Of a stretch of DNA of 64,000 bases, positions 10,232 to 20,660 are shown one piece after another (within the stretch, counting starts at the first letter, position 1; each line of letters begins with the position of its first letter). Location: assembly GCF_027172205.1 (NCBI RefSeq), contig NC_070612.1, positions 28,917,183 to 28,981,182 on the forward strand, given 5' to 3'. The notes beneath the pieces were generated by a model, which did not search any database, was not told where the DNA came from, and was given only the letters and a program-made list of their open reading frames with translations. The DNA is from Podarcis raffonei. Its lineage: Eukaryota; Chordata; Lepidosauria; Squamata; Lacertidae. The position numbers and the translations under genes were made by a program.

Positions 10232-10489
10232 AATTCTATCCAACTCAGACTGGTTCTTCCTTATCCATCTCGCCACTACATCCAAGCACGGGTCCAGAGA
10301 CTGCCCAGCCTCCCCCAACACAGATGTTATGGAAAAAGAGACCTTAGTGTCATCAACATATTGATCCCCCTTGCCCACAAACTCATAATTACTTCATATA
10401 GATGTAAAATGGCAAAAATTCACTTATTATTTGTTAATGAAAATTGAAATGAGAAAATAACTAGACAACAATATATAATATTTATTTCT
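10232..10489. repeat. Right direct repeat, continuous with copy B 3' flank
   Basis: Second copy of 9701-9977. It runs directly into sequence homologous to the copy C 3' flank, so it is the original location. An AATAAA on the minus strand (10481-10486) is a candidate polyadenylation signal for copy B. Confidence 0.85.
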
Positions 10490-10717
10490 ATACAGTCACC
10501 ATTGGAGCAAATCACATCTCTAGACAGACATTATTTTAACAGCAGCTGCAGAAAAACCATGGTCTGATACCTTTTTCTTGGAATATAAGAAAAAGCATAA
10601 ACATTCTAGAGAAAGAATGCATGGACGTTAAAGACAGAGGCTGTAAAATAGGTGGCATGCAACAACCAGGTTTCCGAATGAGTATTACTGTACTGCAAAC
10701 ATATTTAATGTAAGATG
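10490..10717 (-). other. Probable 3' UTR of PAR1-like copy B
   Basis: Aligns with 2630-2958 and 17140-17329. With the AATAAA at 10481-10486 it would give a 3' UTR of roughly 250 bp. Confidence 0.5.
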
Positions 10718-11790
10718 CTATGCATGAGACAAATTATTCGGGCCGCTTAAAAGGTTAGTGGCATTGCTGCTTGTTGTCTGACTGCTTTGTGCAAAAGCAG
10801 AGTGCTTCTTATAGCACAGGAGATCCCACACCTGCTTTTGACACTTTGTAGAAGCATAATAATAAATTAAGGGATCAATGCAGCAGTTTATGGACCCAGT
10901 GCAGACTGCTAAGATGTAGGCAAAATACAGGCTTTCAAGGGGTTGATCAGATGAGATGCGCAAGCTGTGCACTAGTAATAGGACATTTGAAGGACCAAAA
11001 CAAATAATAAAAGAAGACAAGACTGCTACAGACAGGAGAATGGCACGTCTCTTTTTAGCAGTCTTTGTAGCAACACTGGATGAAGAAAGTTTCCATATAA
11101 TGCACACATAAGAGGTGACGGAGATTAATAACGGTATAAAAAAGAACAAAATAGATAATGCAGAAAAGTAATGCCGGAATATAGCCATAATAACAGAGAT
11201 ATCTAATATATCGTGACAGGTTGTAATATTTAACCGGGATAATCTCTGTGTTTGCTCACTGACAATCAGAGGTATCACCCCAGCTATAGCCAGAAGCCAG
11301 ATGAGAAAGCAGACCAGTGAGGCCCGTCTTGCTGTGCGCCAGGATAGGGACTGCATTGGGTACACCACAGCCAGGAAACGGTCCACGCTTATCACCATCA
11401 TCAGCAGGATGGAGCAGTACATGTTGCAGTAGAAGGCGGCAGCGACAAATCGACACATCACAGGCCCAAAGATCCAGTTGTTTCCAGAAAAGTTGTAGAC
11501 AATCTTAAAAGGAAGCAGACTCACAAAGAGGACATCTGCAGAAGCCAGGTTGAGCATGTACACCACAGCTGGCTTTTTAAGCCTTAATTTGACCACAAAC
11601 ATGAGAATTGCCATAATGTTTAAAGGAAGGCTGAAAATAAACACAGCAGTGTGGAGTGAAGGAACAAAGCGAGTCATCCATGGACCAGTCAAGTATTTTT
11701 CAGCTTGTTTTGTGATAGATTGATTGGAGTTGTTTACATCATGATTATAATATACAGGGAAAGCAAAACGAAGAACGGGAGATGTGGAAT
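10718..11790 (-). CDS. PAR1-like receptor, copy B, exon 2 (exodomain and 7TM)
   Basis: Sister of copy C, with the same PAR1-type landmarks: VDRFLAVVYPMQSLSWRT, ITTCHDIL in ECL2, DPLIYYYAS in TM7. The exon is open from the acceptor tattgcag at 11790 to the stop, although its first Met is at 11692, so a naive call would lose the first 32 codons. Joined to exon 1 the protein is about 390 residues. The exodomain is the shortest of the four: NSTSPVLR|FAFPVYYNHDVNNS. Arg41 is the likely cleavage site, followed by Phe, a bulky residue unlike the Ser or Thr usual after PAR cleavage. The C-tail ends SGPNNLSHA. No stop or frameshift interrupts it. Function is inferred as a G-protein-coupled receptor opened by an unknown serine protease. 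Confidence 0.9.
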
Positions 11791-12838
11791 CTGCAATACG
11801 TAAATCAGATATATAAATGGCCAGGTTAACAATGTTACAGAAGTCAATACACCAACTCTGGTTTACTTATGAGAATATTAATTCAAATGAAGTTATAGAT
11901 TTGGCTTTAATTAATAGGGTACAGTGGTATCTCGGGTTACAAACACTTTGGGTTACAGACTCTGCTAACCCCGAAGTAGTACCTTGGATTAAAAACTTTG
12001 CCCCAGGATGAGGACAGAAATTGTGCGGGGGCAGTGGAAGGCCCCATTAGCTAAAGTGGTACCTCAGGTTAAGAACGGTTTCAGGTTAAGAACGGACCTC
12101 CAGAAAGAATTAAGTTCGTAACCAGATGTACCACTGTATTTTAAAAATTAGTGGTGTGGACAAGATTTACATTGCTATCCCTTCTCCCTGGCTTTCCCTA
12201 TTCCAAATGAGAAACTTCAGTGTATGGTTTTACATGAAAATGTGAGATAATAACAGCATTTGGAGGGCCATGCATTCCCTGTCTTAGACTTCTGACTAGG
12301 CTTTTCCTGCTTTTAGGCTGTGTACACATTACTGTTTAATCCTGCTCCAGTGTGCTTTCACCATCAGTGTTTGAACCCAGGTACACAGGATGTTAGCTAC
12401 AATCCATCTGTATCCCATTGCTTCATGAGAAATACTCTCATTCAATGTGCATTTCCTCAAACTAGATTCCATTCAAATTGAAAACGGAAGCCCTGATTAA
12501 GCTGAGGTATGAACTGGAATTCAGTTCAGTGAAACCAATCATTATATTTTATTATTTTTGTTTTGTTTTTAAATGATGCAAGTCACTTGGAGACTTTTTA
12601 TGTGTTTGATAAACTGAATATTAGAAATATTTGGATATAACCACTGCAAAGCAGATTTCTCCCCACCTTACAAGGATATTCTCCCTCCTCTTTTAAAACC
12701 CTTCAACTTGGTTCTTCCTCCATATCACAATCATTTGGAAAAGGAAGAGAAAGTGAATGTTCCCTGAAACAATTGCACAATATAAACACATTGCTTTAAA
12801 TATTAAATTGTGGAGAAAGGATGTTGGGTTGTACTTAC
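11791..12838 (-). other. Intron of PAR1-like copy B
   Basis: Phase-1 GT-AG intron, 1.05 kb, alignable with the copy C intron on both sides of a Tigger-like insertion (11922-12136). Confidence 0.75.
11922..12136. mobile_element. TcMar/Tigger-like MITE ('cagtggtacctcgggtta' family)
   Basis: Inverted termini cagtggtatctcgggtta/taaccagatgtaccactg, TA on both sides. Missing at the matching place in copy C, so it inserted after the B/C split. Confidence 0.85.
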
Positions 12839-12938
12839 TGTTTGCACTTGCCGTGCTAAATATGGCGGAGACTATACTGAGCAAAGAAAAGAGGATCTTG
12901 AGGGAAGCGCCTGTTTCTGCCTCAGAGGTGCACCTCAT
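12839..12938 (-). CDS. PAR1-like receptor, copy B, exon 1 (signal peptide)
   Basis: Signal-peptide exon (GASLKILFSLLSIVSAIFST then ASAN) ending A|gtaagtac, phase 1. The start used by copy A and likely by C is ACA (Thr9) here, so the only in-frame start is eight codons upstream (12936-12938, A at -3). That gives a longer, acidic n-region (MRCTSEAETG) before the hydrophobic core. Confidence 0.8.
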
Positions 12939-12944
12939 CTTTGG

Positions 12945-13330
12945 TTCTGCCTAGAAGAAATTGCAAGGATTTCCCTGAAAATCAGCTTATTTTGCCTCAG
13001 AATACAGAACCCTCACTGAGATCTAAATCCAGCTGTCATCTCCTTGTCCAGTTTGGGCTTGAATGTTGCCATACATCAACAGAAGGGGCAGAGTCAACCC
13101 CAACTGTCATCACATTGCTTCATCCTAGAAGCAGCAGAGGGGTTTTTTAATCTCTCTCTTCTGCCCAATTCCCAAAGCGCTATATGAAAACTCTCAGGCA
13201 ACTCTTCTGTTCTCTTTACTTTTCTAAAAGATGCTTCCTAAAAGCAAATAATTTCTGGGAATCCCATTATGAGGCAAGTAATTGATATAGAAGCAATTGT
13301 TGTGGTTTTCCATTTATCCATTTTCAGCAA
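12945..13330 (-). promoter_or_regulatory. Promoter-side block of copy B, conserved in A and C
   Basis: Aligns with 5707-6070 and 22245-22690. Uninterrupted here, so it shows the order of the block without the SINE that splits copy C. Confidence 0.5.
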
Positions 13331-13450
13331 AGAAAGAAGATTTAGGGCTCCTAAATAACATTAACAGATAATTTTTCATTTTCTTATATATTTTCTCAGT
13401 GGATAAAGTGCTTGACTATTAATCCACTTTAGACCTGAATGAATGTTAGC

Positions 13451-13587
13451 CGTGGGCGTAGCCAGGATTTTTGCTGGTGGGGGGAAAGGACGTTTGTTAG
13501 AACCATGCTATCTGTGACATGATGGGTCAGCTAGTTAAGTATCTTTATTTATTTACTTGAGCTGTCCTCCCTCTGGCTATGCCCATG
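13451..13587. mobile_element. hAT MITE with exact 8-bp target duplication
   Basis: Ends cgtgggcgtagccag and ctggctatgcccatg, flanked by atgttagc (13443-13450, 13588-13595). The empty site is seen upstream of copy C near 7040 ('gaatgttagatgaaatc'). Confidence 0.9.
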
Positions 13588-14091
13588 ATGTTAGCTGAAA
13601 TCAGGGATAGGGGACCCTTTTCAAGCCACAGGTCACACTCTTTTTTTCTGGTGTAGTGGTGGATGGGGCCAGAGGCTACAAAGTGGGCTACAGTAGGTGA
13701 TGTTCATTCAGAAAGAGGAAAGTAGACATAGTCCACTCCTTCACATTTGTGGGGAAGTGACATTTGGAGGTGACATTTGTGGGGAATTGCAGTCAAATAT
13801 AACTAGCAAGCATGGAGTTCATTAATGCATGAAGGGGTTAAGACTACAGAAATGCATTCCTAGACTCAGGTTATGCCCCTCACCTGGGAGGAAGTTAAGC
13901 TTCCTCCTTATTTGTTCTCTTTCACCATGTGAACTCACTGCAATAGGATGTGCTTGAACTCGCTTGCTATGAACTCAGACCATATGCTTAGATGTCATGA
14001 ACACACCAGCCCAAAGCCAAGAAGTACAGCCTGAGATAGAAGGCAGGCAGGCAGGCAGAAGAAGAACAGAGAGACTTGCAGACTTCGTTCT

Positions 14092-14400
14092 GCCCGGACG
14101 CTGAGGTCCAGTGCTGAGGGCCTTCTGGCAGTTCCCCCGCTGCGAGAAGCCAAGTTACAGGGAACCAGGCAGAGGGCCTTCTCGGTAGTGGCCCCCGCCC
14201 TGTGGAACGCCCTCCCACCAGATGTCAAAGAGAAAAACAACTACCAGACTTTTAGAAGACATCTGAAGGCAGCCCTGTTTAGGGAAACTTTTAATATTTG
14301 ATGAATTATTATATTTTAATATTTTGTTGGAAGCTGCCCAGAGTGTCTGGGGAGGCCCAGCCAGATGGACAGGGTATAAATAAATAATAATTCTTCTTCT
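14092..14400 (+). repeat. CR1/L2-clade LINE 3' end
   Basis: Reads LRSSAEGLLAVPPL, AFSVVAPALWNALPPDV then FRRHLKAALFRETFNI in LINE C-terminal style, and ends 'cccagccagatggacagggtataaataaata'-like. Near-identical copy at 15372-15702. Confidence 0.75.
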
Positions 14401-14452
14401 TCTTCTTCTTCTTCTTCTTCTTCTTCTTCTTCTTCTTCTTCTTCTTCTTCTC
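14395..14452. repeat. (TTC)n microsatellite
   Basis: About 19 perfect ttc units directly after the LINE tail. Confidence 0.98.
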
Positions 14453-14866
14453 AGACAGCTGGAACCAGTGGGCTGACAACTCCCCCCTCTGAAGCTGGCA
14501 GGAATGCCGCTTATCAGCTCAGGAGAGGCGGGCTGGAGGGAAGCCAGCTTTCTCAGGAATCACAGTCACTCACAGCACAAGGGAGGGAGAGCAGTTCCTC
14601 ACCGGAAGGGGAGGTAGTTGACCCCATCAGTCCCAGGGATAGACAAATGGGGAAAGTCCAAGACAGAAGATGACCCCTGAAATGTTAGGGTAAGAGGTTC
14701 AGGATATTCTGCAGGAGCCGGAAAGATTTTTCAGAAGGGTCAATTTGATTGTGATGTATGGTTGCTCAGAGAGAGCAGTCGGAGGCTAATTGCTTGTAAG
14801 CAATAAATCTTTTGTTAAATTACTTCTTGCGTGCTGTTTCTCAAGCCGGCAGATCCTGACATTAGA
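14453..14866 (+). mobile_element. Possible LTR 3' portion
   Basis: The stretch ends with an AATAAA (gcaataaatc), a T-rich run and a ctgaca terminus, like the end of an LTR. Its 5' limit and target duplication could not be found, so this is tentative. Fossil, family unknown. Confidence 0.3.
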
Positions 14867-15371
14867 GCTATTTCACTATATTTTGTATCCCAAGATTTCT
14901 ACCTATGTTTTTCTTGCTGTTGAATGGAATAACACATGAATCTGACCTTTGGAGTTTTGTAAGTAAAGCATCTAAACTTACTAAATGGTGTAGTCTATTC
15001 ATTGAGAGAAGAGTAGAAACAGGAAAGCGATGTATATGGACTAAATGGGATATTTAAAATAAGGTTACCCGATTTTTTTCAATGAATCCGGGGACGCAAT
15101 AAATAAACAAACAAACAAACAAACAAACAAACAAATAAATCACATTCAGGACGTTGATGCTGCAGCATGAGCCTGGGCAGCCTCTGAGTTGTTGGTTCTT
15201 CGGTAGCGGTGGTGGAGGAGAAGTGGTGCGTGGTGGGTCAGGCATGGAAGGTAGAGAAGGCGGGCCAAAAGCGGCAGTGGCAAGGCTCGGGCAATGCAAT
15301 GCCTCCCTTCCCATCGGAGCAGCCTTGGTCCAGTATACCTGAAGGAGCTTTTCCACCCCCATAGTTCTACC
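14867..15371. other. No gene; (AAAC)n and GC-rich unclassified repeat
   Basis: Contains an (aaac)n run (15100-15137) and a GC-rich stretch to 15350. Open frames here overlap repeats and show no domain. Confidence 0.5.
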
Positions 15372-15652
15372 TGGACACTGAGGTCCAGCACCGAGGGCCT
15401 TCTGGCGGTTCCCTCACTGTGAGAAGCCAAGTTACAGGGAACTAGGCAGAGGGCCTTCTCAGTAGTGGCACCCGCCCTGTGGAATGCCTTCCCATCAGAT
15501 GTCAAAGAAATAAAAAACTATCTGACTTTTAGAAGACATCTGAAGGCAGCCCTGTTCAGGGAAACTTTTAATATTTGATGAATTATTATATTTTAATATT
15601 TTCTTGGAAGCTGCCCAGGGTGCCTGGGGAAACCCAGCCAGATGAGCAGGGT

Positions 15653-15702
<50 letters not shown>
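15372..15702 (+). repeat. CR1/L2-clade LINE 3' end plus (AAT)n
   Basis: Second copy of the element at 14092, followed by about 15 aat units (15656-15702). Confidence 0.75.
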
Positions 15703-15705
<3 letters not shown>

Positions 15706-15732
15706 TATATGTTGCCCAGCCCTTTCTCATAT

Positions 15733-16555
15733 TCAATTTCCCCCCACAAAAATAACTTCAAATGGGGAGAACCACCATGGTGCTTTCTGCTCTAATAATT
15801 TTTTGTATTTCTCCCATACTACACATAGTGACTTTCTCACTAGATGGTTCAGGAATCTTCTGTGTACTTTAACTTTTTCATACCATAGATACGCATGCCA
15901 GCCAAATCTGTCATCGTGACCCTCCAAATCTAAAATATCTGTATTTTGTAATGTTATCCATTCTCGGAGCCAGCAAAGACAGGACACCTCATAATATAAC
16001 CTATAATCTGTCAGAGAAAAGTTGTCTCTATCTTTAGAATCTATTAATAATTTATGCTTTATTATTGGCTTCTTCTCCTGCCAGATAAATTTTGAAATAT
16101 CTTTTTGCCATTCCTTGAAGTGTGCTGCCCTGCTGATCATGGCTACTGATTGAAATGAAAACAACATTCTTGGCAATACATTCATTTTTACCATAGATAT
16201 CCTCACCCAAAATGATAAATTCATCCTTCCCAAACCTCCAGATTTCTCTTTACTTCTTTCCAAGTAGATAAATAATTATCCTTATAAACATTAATATTCT
16301 TTGCTATCAAACTCCTAAATACTTAACTTTTTATCTATTGTCAACTCTGTAATATTTTGTAGACCTTTTTAGATGTTGCTCTGTCATATTTTTCACCAGC
16401 ATTTTCGTTTTACTCTTATTCAGCTTAAATTCTGCTACTTGACCAAATTCATAAATCTTCTCCAATACCCTCGGTAAGCTTGCCATTGGGTCTTCTACTG
16501 TTCAAACCAGGTGCCTTACTAATAATACTCCCGTTTCTCTCAATATGTCATTTGC
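15733..16555 (-). repeat. L1 LINE ORF2 fragment (post-RT region)
   Basis: The minus-strand frame at 15733-16263 reads like the region after the L1 reverse transcriptase (SFWVRISMVKMNVLPRML, FKEWQKDISKFIWQEKKP, LTDYRLYYE). Upstream, FGQVAEFKLNKSKTKML matches the end of the RT domain, broken by indels. 5' and 3' truncated. Confidence 0.8.
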
Positions 16556-17139
16556 AGAGAGGCATAATGTCTTGCCCCCATTTCATAAGAGCAGTTATTC
16601 AATGCCATAGGCAGTGATTCAATGCAAAGTATTTTGTCAGGTACGCTGGCAAGCAAGGGAGCTTCCCCTTCTCTCCGGGGGCTTCCGATAAGAAATAACG
16701 AGCCTTTGGCAGGTTTATAGTCCATTTTATTTACAACAACATACTGAGAGCAGCATCAAGCCGTCCCCCTTCACCCTCCCCTTCTGCAGCAAGAAGCACT
16801 CCACGGGCCACCTGTCCCTCCCCTGTGCTTCCGTTGTTCCTGGACCCTTTCACTCCTCTGAGTTCTAGGGGAGGGAGGGACTTCCCCACCACTCTCTATT
16901 GAAGAAAGTCCTAAAGGCTCCCTCCTCCTGGTTGCCTAGCTACTATCTCAAAACTGTGCAGCTCTTCCCCCGACTGAGCAGCTTCTGAATCTGCTGGTCT
17001 CTCTGATTCTGGGAATGTGTAAGGCGGGGTGCGAATCTTCCGCTTGCTCCTTTGTCAGAGGCTGCTCTGTCTGTGCCTGCATTCCTTCACCCTCAGAGTC
17101 AGTCTAGTCTCTGGCATCTGATTCAGACATGTTTAAATG
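16556..17139. other. No gene; unclassified CT-rich sequence
   Basis: No open frame with a domain and no clear repeat ends. Composition resembles 7380-7830. It may be part of an old retroelement, but nothing supports this firmly. Confidence 0.3.
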
Positions 17140-17329
17140 CTCTATATCCTATAGAAATAAATACATAGACATCAAAGGCTGTGAACCAGTATCCACCTCT
17201 GTGACATGCAAAACCCAATTTTATGAATGAGTACATTACATCAGATATAACTGTGTAGTTGCAAACCACCTTGAGATTTATACAAAAGGCAATTAATAAA
17301 CTAACAAGATAAAATGCTATGCTCTGGAT
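17140..17329 (-). other. 3' UTR/flank of copy A, cut by a hAT element
   Basis: Aligns with 3' sequence of C and B ('gacatcaaaggctgtgaa', 'aaaatgctatgctc'). It is separated from the stop codon of copy A by the hAT element at 17330-18443. Confidence 0.5.
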
Positions 17330-18443
17330 CAGGGGTCCTCAAACTTTTTAAACAGGGAGCCGGTTCACTGTCCCTCAAACACTGTCGGGGGCTGGCCTAC
17401 AGCTTTTTAAAAATGCATATTTACGCGGCAGTCTCTATTTTTTACCCAAGGGTAGACCCGTTGACATGAGTGGCCATGCCCAACCCGGGTCCATTCATTC
17501 CAGTGGGCCTGCCCTCTGTGTAAAAGTTTAGTTGACATCACATCCCACCAGACCGTAACAACTCCTGGGTAAGTACGCACCATGCAATATTGAGGCAAGG
17601 TCTCTGTGTGCTTGCACAAATCTTCTTGCAATGATCATCCCCTCTGGTTTGCATGCTCTGCTTCACCGCGGGGAGGTGGAGAATAGCCCAAGCCTGGTTA
17701 CCTGCAACGGCAGCGGCGCCTCTTTTTTCCTCATACAGTGGCACCTCAGGTTACATACGCTTCAGGTTAAATACGCTTCAGGTTACAGACTCCACTAACC
17801 CAGAAATAGTACCTCGGGTTAAGAACTTTGCTTCAGGATGAGAACAGAAATCGTGCTCCGGCGGCTCGGCGGCAGCAGGAGGCCCCATTAGCTAAAGTGG
17901 TGCTTCAGGTTAAGAACAGTTTCAGGTTAAGAACGGACCTCTGGAACGAATTAAGTACTTAACCTGGGGTACCAGTGTATCCCTCATGCCCGGAAAGGGG
18001 CCATGCAGCAGTGTTGGGGAGGAGAAGAAGCAGCAGCAACAGCAGGAGCGGCAATGGCAGACGAGGAGGAAGAGGTGTCGGAGGAGGCCGACGGGAAGCC
18101 AGGGGCCCTTGCCAAGCACGCACTGTCACCATGGGAAAAGCCCCGCTCAGGTGATGGGGTCAGCAGCGCTGCCTCCGCTTTGCTCTGTGCCGTCGCCTCC
18201 CCTGCATGCAAATCCAAACGTCACAGCTTCGGATCGGCTGCAGGAGCTTCCTGTGGCCAATCCGAAGCCGCACCAGCATCGTCGCCCACCCAGAAGCCGT
18301 GCCAGCACCACGGAAGTCAGTCCCTGTGCGGCGAGGCGTCCGCAGTGCGCAGGGACTGATTGAGTGGTGGCAGAGTCCACGGGCTGGATTTGCGAGCCTG
18401 GGGGGCCGCATCCGGCACCCGGGCCGTAGTTTGCCGACCCGTG
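17330..18443. mobile_element. hAT element in the 3' UTR of copy A, with nested MITE
   Basis: Starts caggggtcctcaaact and ends agtttgccgacccgtg. Flanked by ctctggat/ctctgggc, an imperfect 8-bp duplication. The interior is GC-rich and gives several spurious open frames (18.0-18.4 kb). A Tigger-like MITE lies inside at 17736-17977. It sits only 28 bp beyond the copy A stop codon. Confidence 0.8.
17736..17977. mobile_element. TcMar/Tigger-like MITE nested in a hAT element
   Basis: 'cagtggcacctcaggtta...taacctggggtaccagtg' between TA dinucleotides; same family as 11922, 32881, 40601, 42965 and 50412. Confidence 0.85.
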
Positions 18444-18470
18444 CTCTGGGCAAATGATTAAAAGCTATAT

Positions 18471-19540
18471 TCATGAGGTTTCCATATTACTGCTTGAAAA
18501 CTGAATGCTCCTTTCCAGATCAGAATGCTTTCTATAGCAAAGGAGACGCCAGACCTGCCTTTGACACTCTGAAGAGGCATAATAATAAATCAAGGGGTCA
18601 ATGCAACAGCTTATGGAAGTGATACAAGTGGCAAGCGTGCATGCAAACAAGAGATTTGCAACCTGCTGTTCAGGCAAAAGGCTGAAGATTTGCAGCATAA
18701 ACGTGACATTTGTTGGACCAAAACAAATAATAAAAGAGGACAAGACAGCTACAGACAGGAGAATGGCACGCTTCTTTTTACCTGGCTTTGTAGCAACATT
18801 GGATGAAGAAAGTTTCTTTATAATGCACACATAACAGGTACCAGAAATTAGTAATGGTATATAAAAGAACAAAATAGACACTACAGAAAAGTAACGATAA
18901 AATGTCTTAACTGTAGAGACAGCTAGTGAGTCAAGACAGGTGGTAATGTTTAAGCGAGGGAATCTTTCTGTTTGCTCCTTGAGAAGCAGAGGAATCACTC
19001 CAGCTATGGCTATAATCCAGATGGCAAAACAGATCAAAGCAGCCCGTCTTGGTGTGCGCCATGATAGAGACTGCATTGGATACACCACTGCCATGAAACG
19101 GTCAACGCTTATGGTCACCATCAGCAGGATGGAGCAGTACATGTTGCAGTGAAAGGCAGACGTGATGAAACGACACATTTCCGGTCCAAATGTCCAATTG
19201 TTTCCAGAAAAGTGGTAGATGATCTTAAAAGGAAGCACAGACACAAAGAGGACGTCGGCAAAAGCCAGGTTGAGCATGTACACTGTAGCTGGCTTCTTAA
19301 GCCTTATTTTGACCACAAACACGAGGATTGCCATAATGTTTAAAGGAAGACTGAACATAACAACAATAATGTGGACTGAAGGAACAAACCAAGTTACCCA
19401 TGGACTAGTTATGATTGTTTCAATGTCCTCTGAGAGGTGAATGGACTCTGTGTTTTGACTGTGGATGTCCAACTCATTCTCATGTGTAGAAGGACTGACT
19501 AAAATTGGCAAGAGGCTCCTAGCCGTCTCTAAGGATGAAT
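18471..19540 (-). CDS. PAR1-like receptor, copy A, exon 2 (exodomain and 7TM)
   Basis: Protease-activated receptor of PAR1 type: ISVDRFMAVVYPMQSLSWRT, FGPTNV in TM6, DPLIYYYAS in TM7 and a Cys in the C-tail (LLCYRK) for a likely palmitate. The acceptor cctttcag gives a phase-1 junction with exon 1 (22142-22214); the protein is about 380 residues. The exodomain reads NSSLETAR|SLLPILVSPS, so Arg32 is a clear candidate cleavage site with a tethered ligand SLLPIL. This starts like PAR2 ligands (SLIGKV in human) more than PAR1 (SFLLRN). ECL2 has TTCLDSL: the His of the family signature CHDxL is Leu, which may alter ligand contact. No strong acidic thrombin-exosite stretch follows the site. The C-tail is short. 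More diverged than B and C. Confidence 0.92.
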
Positions 19541-20303
19541 CTGAAAGGAGAGGCAATATAAAATCAATTATGTCAACACCAGCATAACATTCAGTATTAC
19601 TCTCTTCATCAGAATATAAATTCAGACTACTAAATTACAGATTTGTATTGTCCAATCTGGATTATTAGGATTGTTGTTGCTAATTTTGATTTGTGATCCC
19701 TTCCCTTTCACTGTAAGGTCGTCGGAGGGGTTTGTGCTAATACAAATAATGTTGAAACCCCTTCCTTCCTTTTTTATTTTATGTTGAAACACTTTATTAC
19801 TTTGGAGGTCCCCCTACTACAAATCAGTTATTTCCTTCTCAATATGTCCCCTTTTCTGCTCCTATTCTATAGGAGTAGAGAGTAGAGAGTAGAGAGTATG
19901 CTGCAAATACTGTGTCCCATATGTTAAAAGCTATCAAGAGTCCACAGAGCACAGGTCAGTCGAAAGCGCTCCCAAGGAGTTGCTAGAAAGCTTATGCCTC
20001 TAAGGAGGTACATTTTGCAATAGTGGCTTAAAGAATGTCAAATGAGCATAAAAACGATAAAACAATACAAATTTCACTGCACAACAGACATCACACAAAT
20101 TTCAGAGATGGGACATGCAAAACCTAAAAATGATTTAGATGCACTCTAACTGATTTGGGGATGGAATTCCTTTTAAATCAAAACCTAAATATCTAATGTA
20201 ATGCACATATATTTGAAAAAAAATATATATTCCCAAAGCTTGACTTCCTAGTAGAAGAATATTCTCTTCAATCCTTCAATCACAATTGGTGCTATTCAGG
20301 GCT

Positions 20304-20435
20304 CCCCCCCCCAGCTGGAACTCACCGGACATCAGTTCCGACACCTCTCAGGTGGATGCCATTGCCATTATAAGAGAACAAGGGGGTGTTCGCGGGGAGT
20401 CCCGACACCTCTTTTTCTAGAAAAATAGCACTACC
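20304..20435 (+). mobile_element. Short non-autonomous DNA element
   Basis: Matches 9013-9155 in inverse orientation ('ggaactcaccgg', 'cacctctttttctagaaaaatagca'). Confidence 0.5.
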
Positions 20436-20436
20436 A

Positions 20437-20660
20437 TCCAAAAAGAATATAAGAAGGGTCTGGCTAGATCAGGAATGGCCATCTAGCCTAGCACCCTGAT
20501 CTCACAGTGGCCCCCCAGAAGCGTGTGGGAAACTCATAAGCAAGATTCAAGAACAAAGCACTCTCCCCTCCTATTGTTCCAGCAACTGGGTTTAGAAGCA
20601 TTTCTGTCTCCAGCTGTGGAGGCAGCGCATAGCCATCATGGCTGGAAACAGCATTAAGAG
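20437..20660 (-). repeat. Old interspersed repeat, part 1
   Basis: 'ctagatcaggaatggccatctag...gtggaggcagcgcatagccatcatggct' resembles stretches at 35866-35920 and 55640-55900. Family not named with certainty; possibly LINE-derived. Confidence 0.5.

Noticed and set aside
2959-12938. Copies B and C as retrogenes
   Set aside because: They keep the intron, its phase, intron sequence and both flanks; no poly(A) tract is seen at their ends.
18003-18474. Overlapping open frames of about 100-125 codons
   Set aside because: They lie wholly in the GC-rich core of the hAT element at 17330-18443 and show no domain.
2959-19556. The three shorter receptors as F2RL2 (PAR3) or F2RL1 (PAR2) orthologues
   Set aside because: The TM3-ICL2 stretch YPMQSLSWRT and the overall core follow PAR1; PAR3 has HPFTYRGLPK there. 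Only the ligand of copy A and the Lys site of F2R resemble PAR2 and PAR3.
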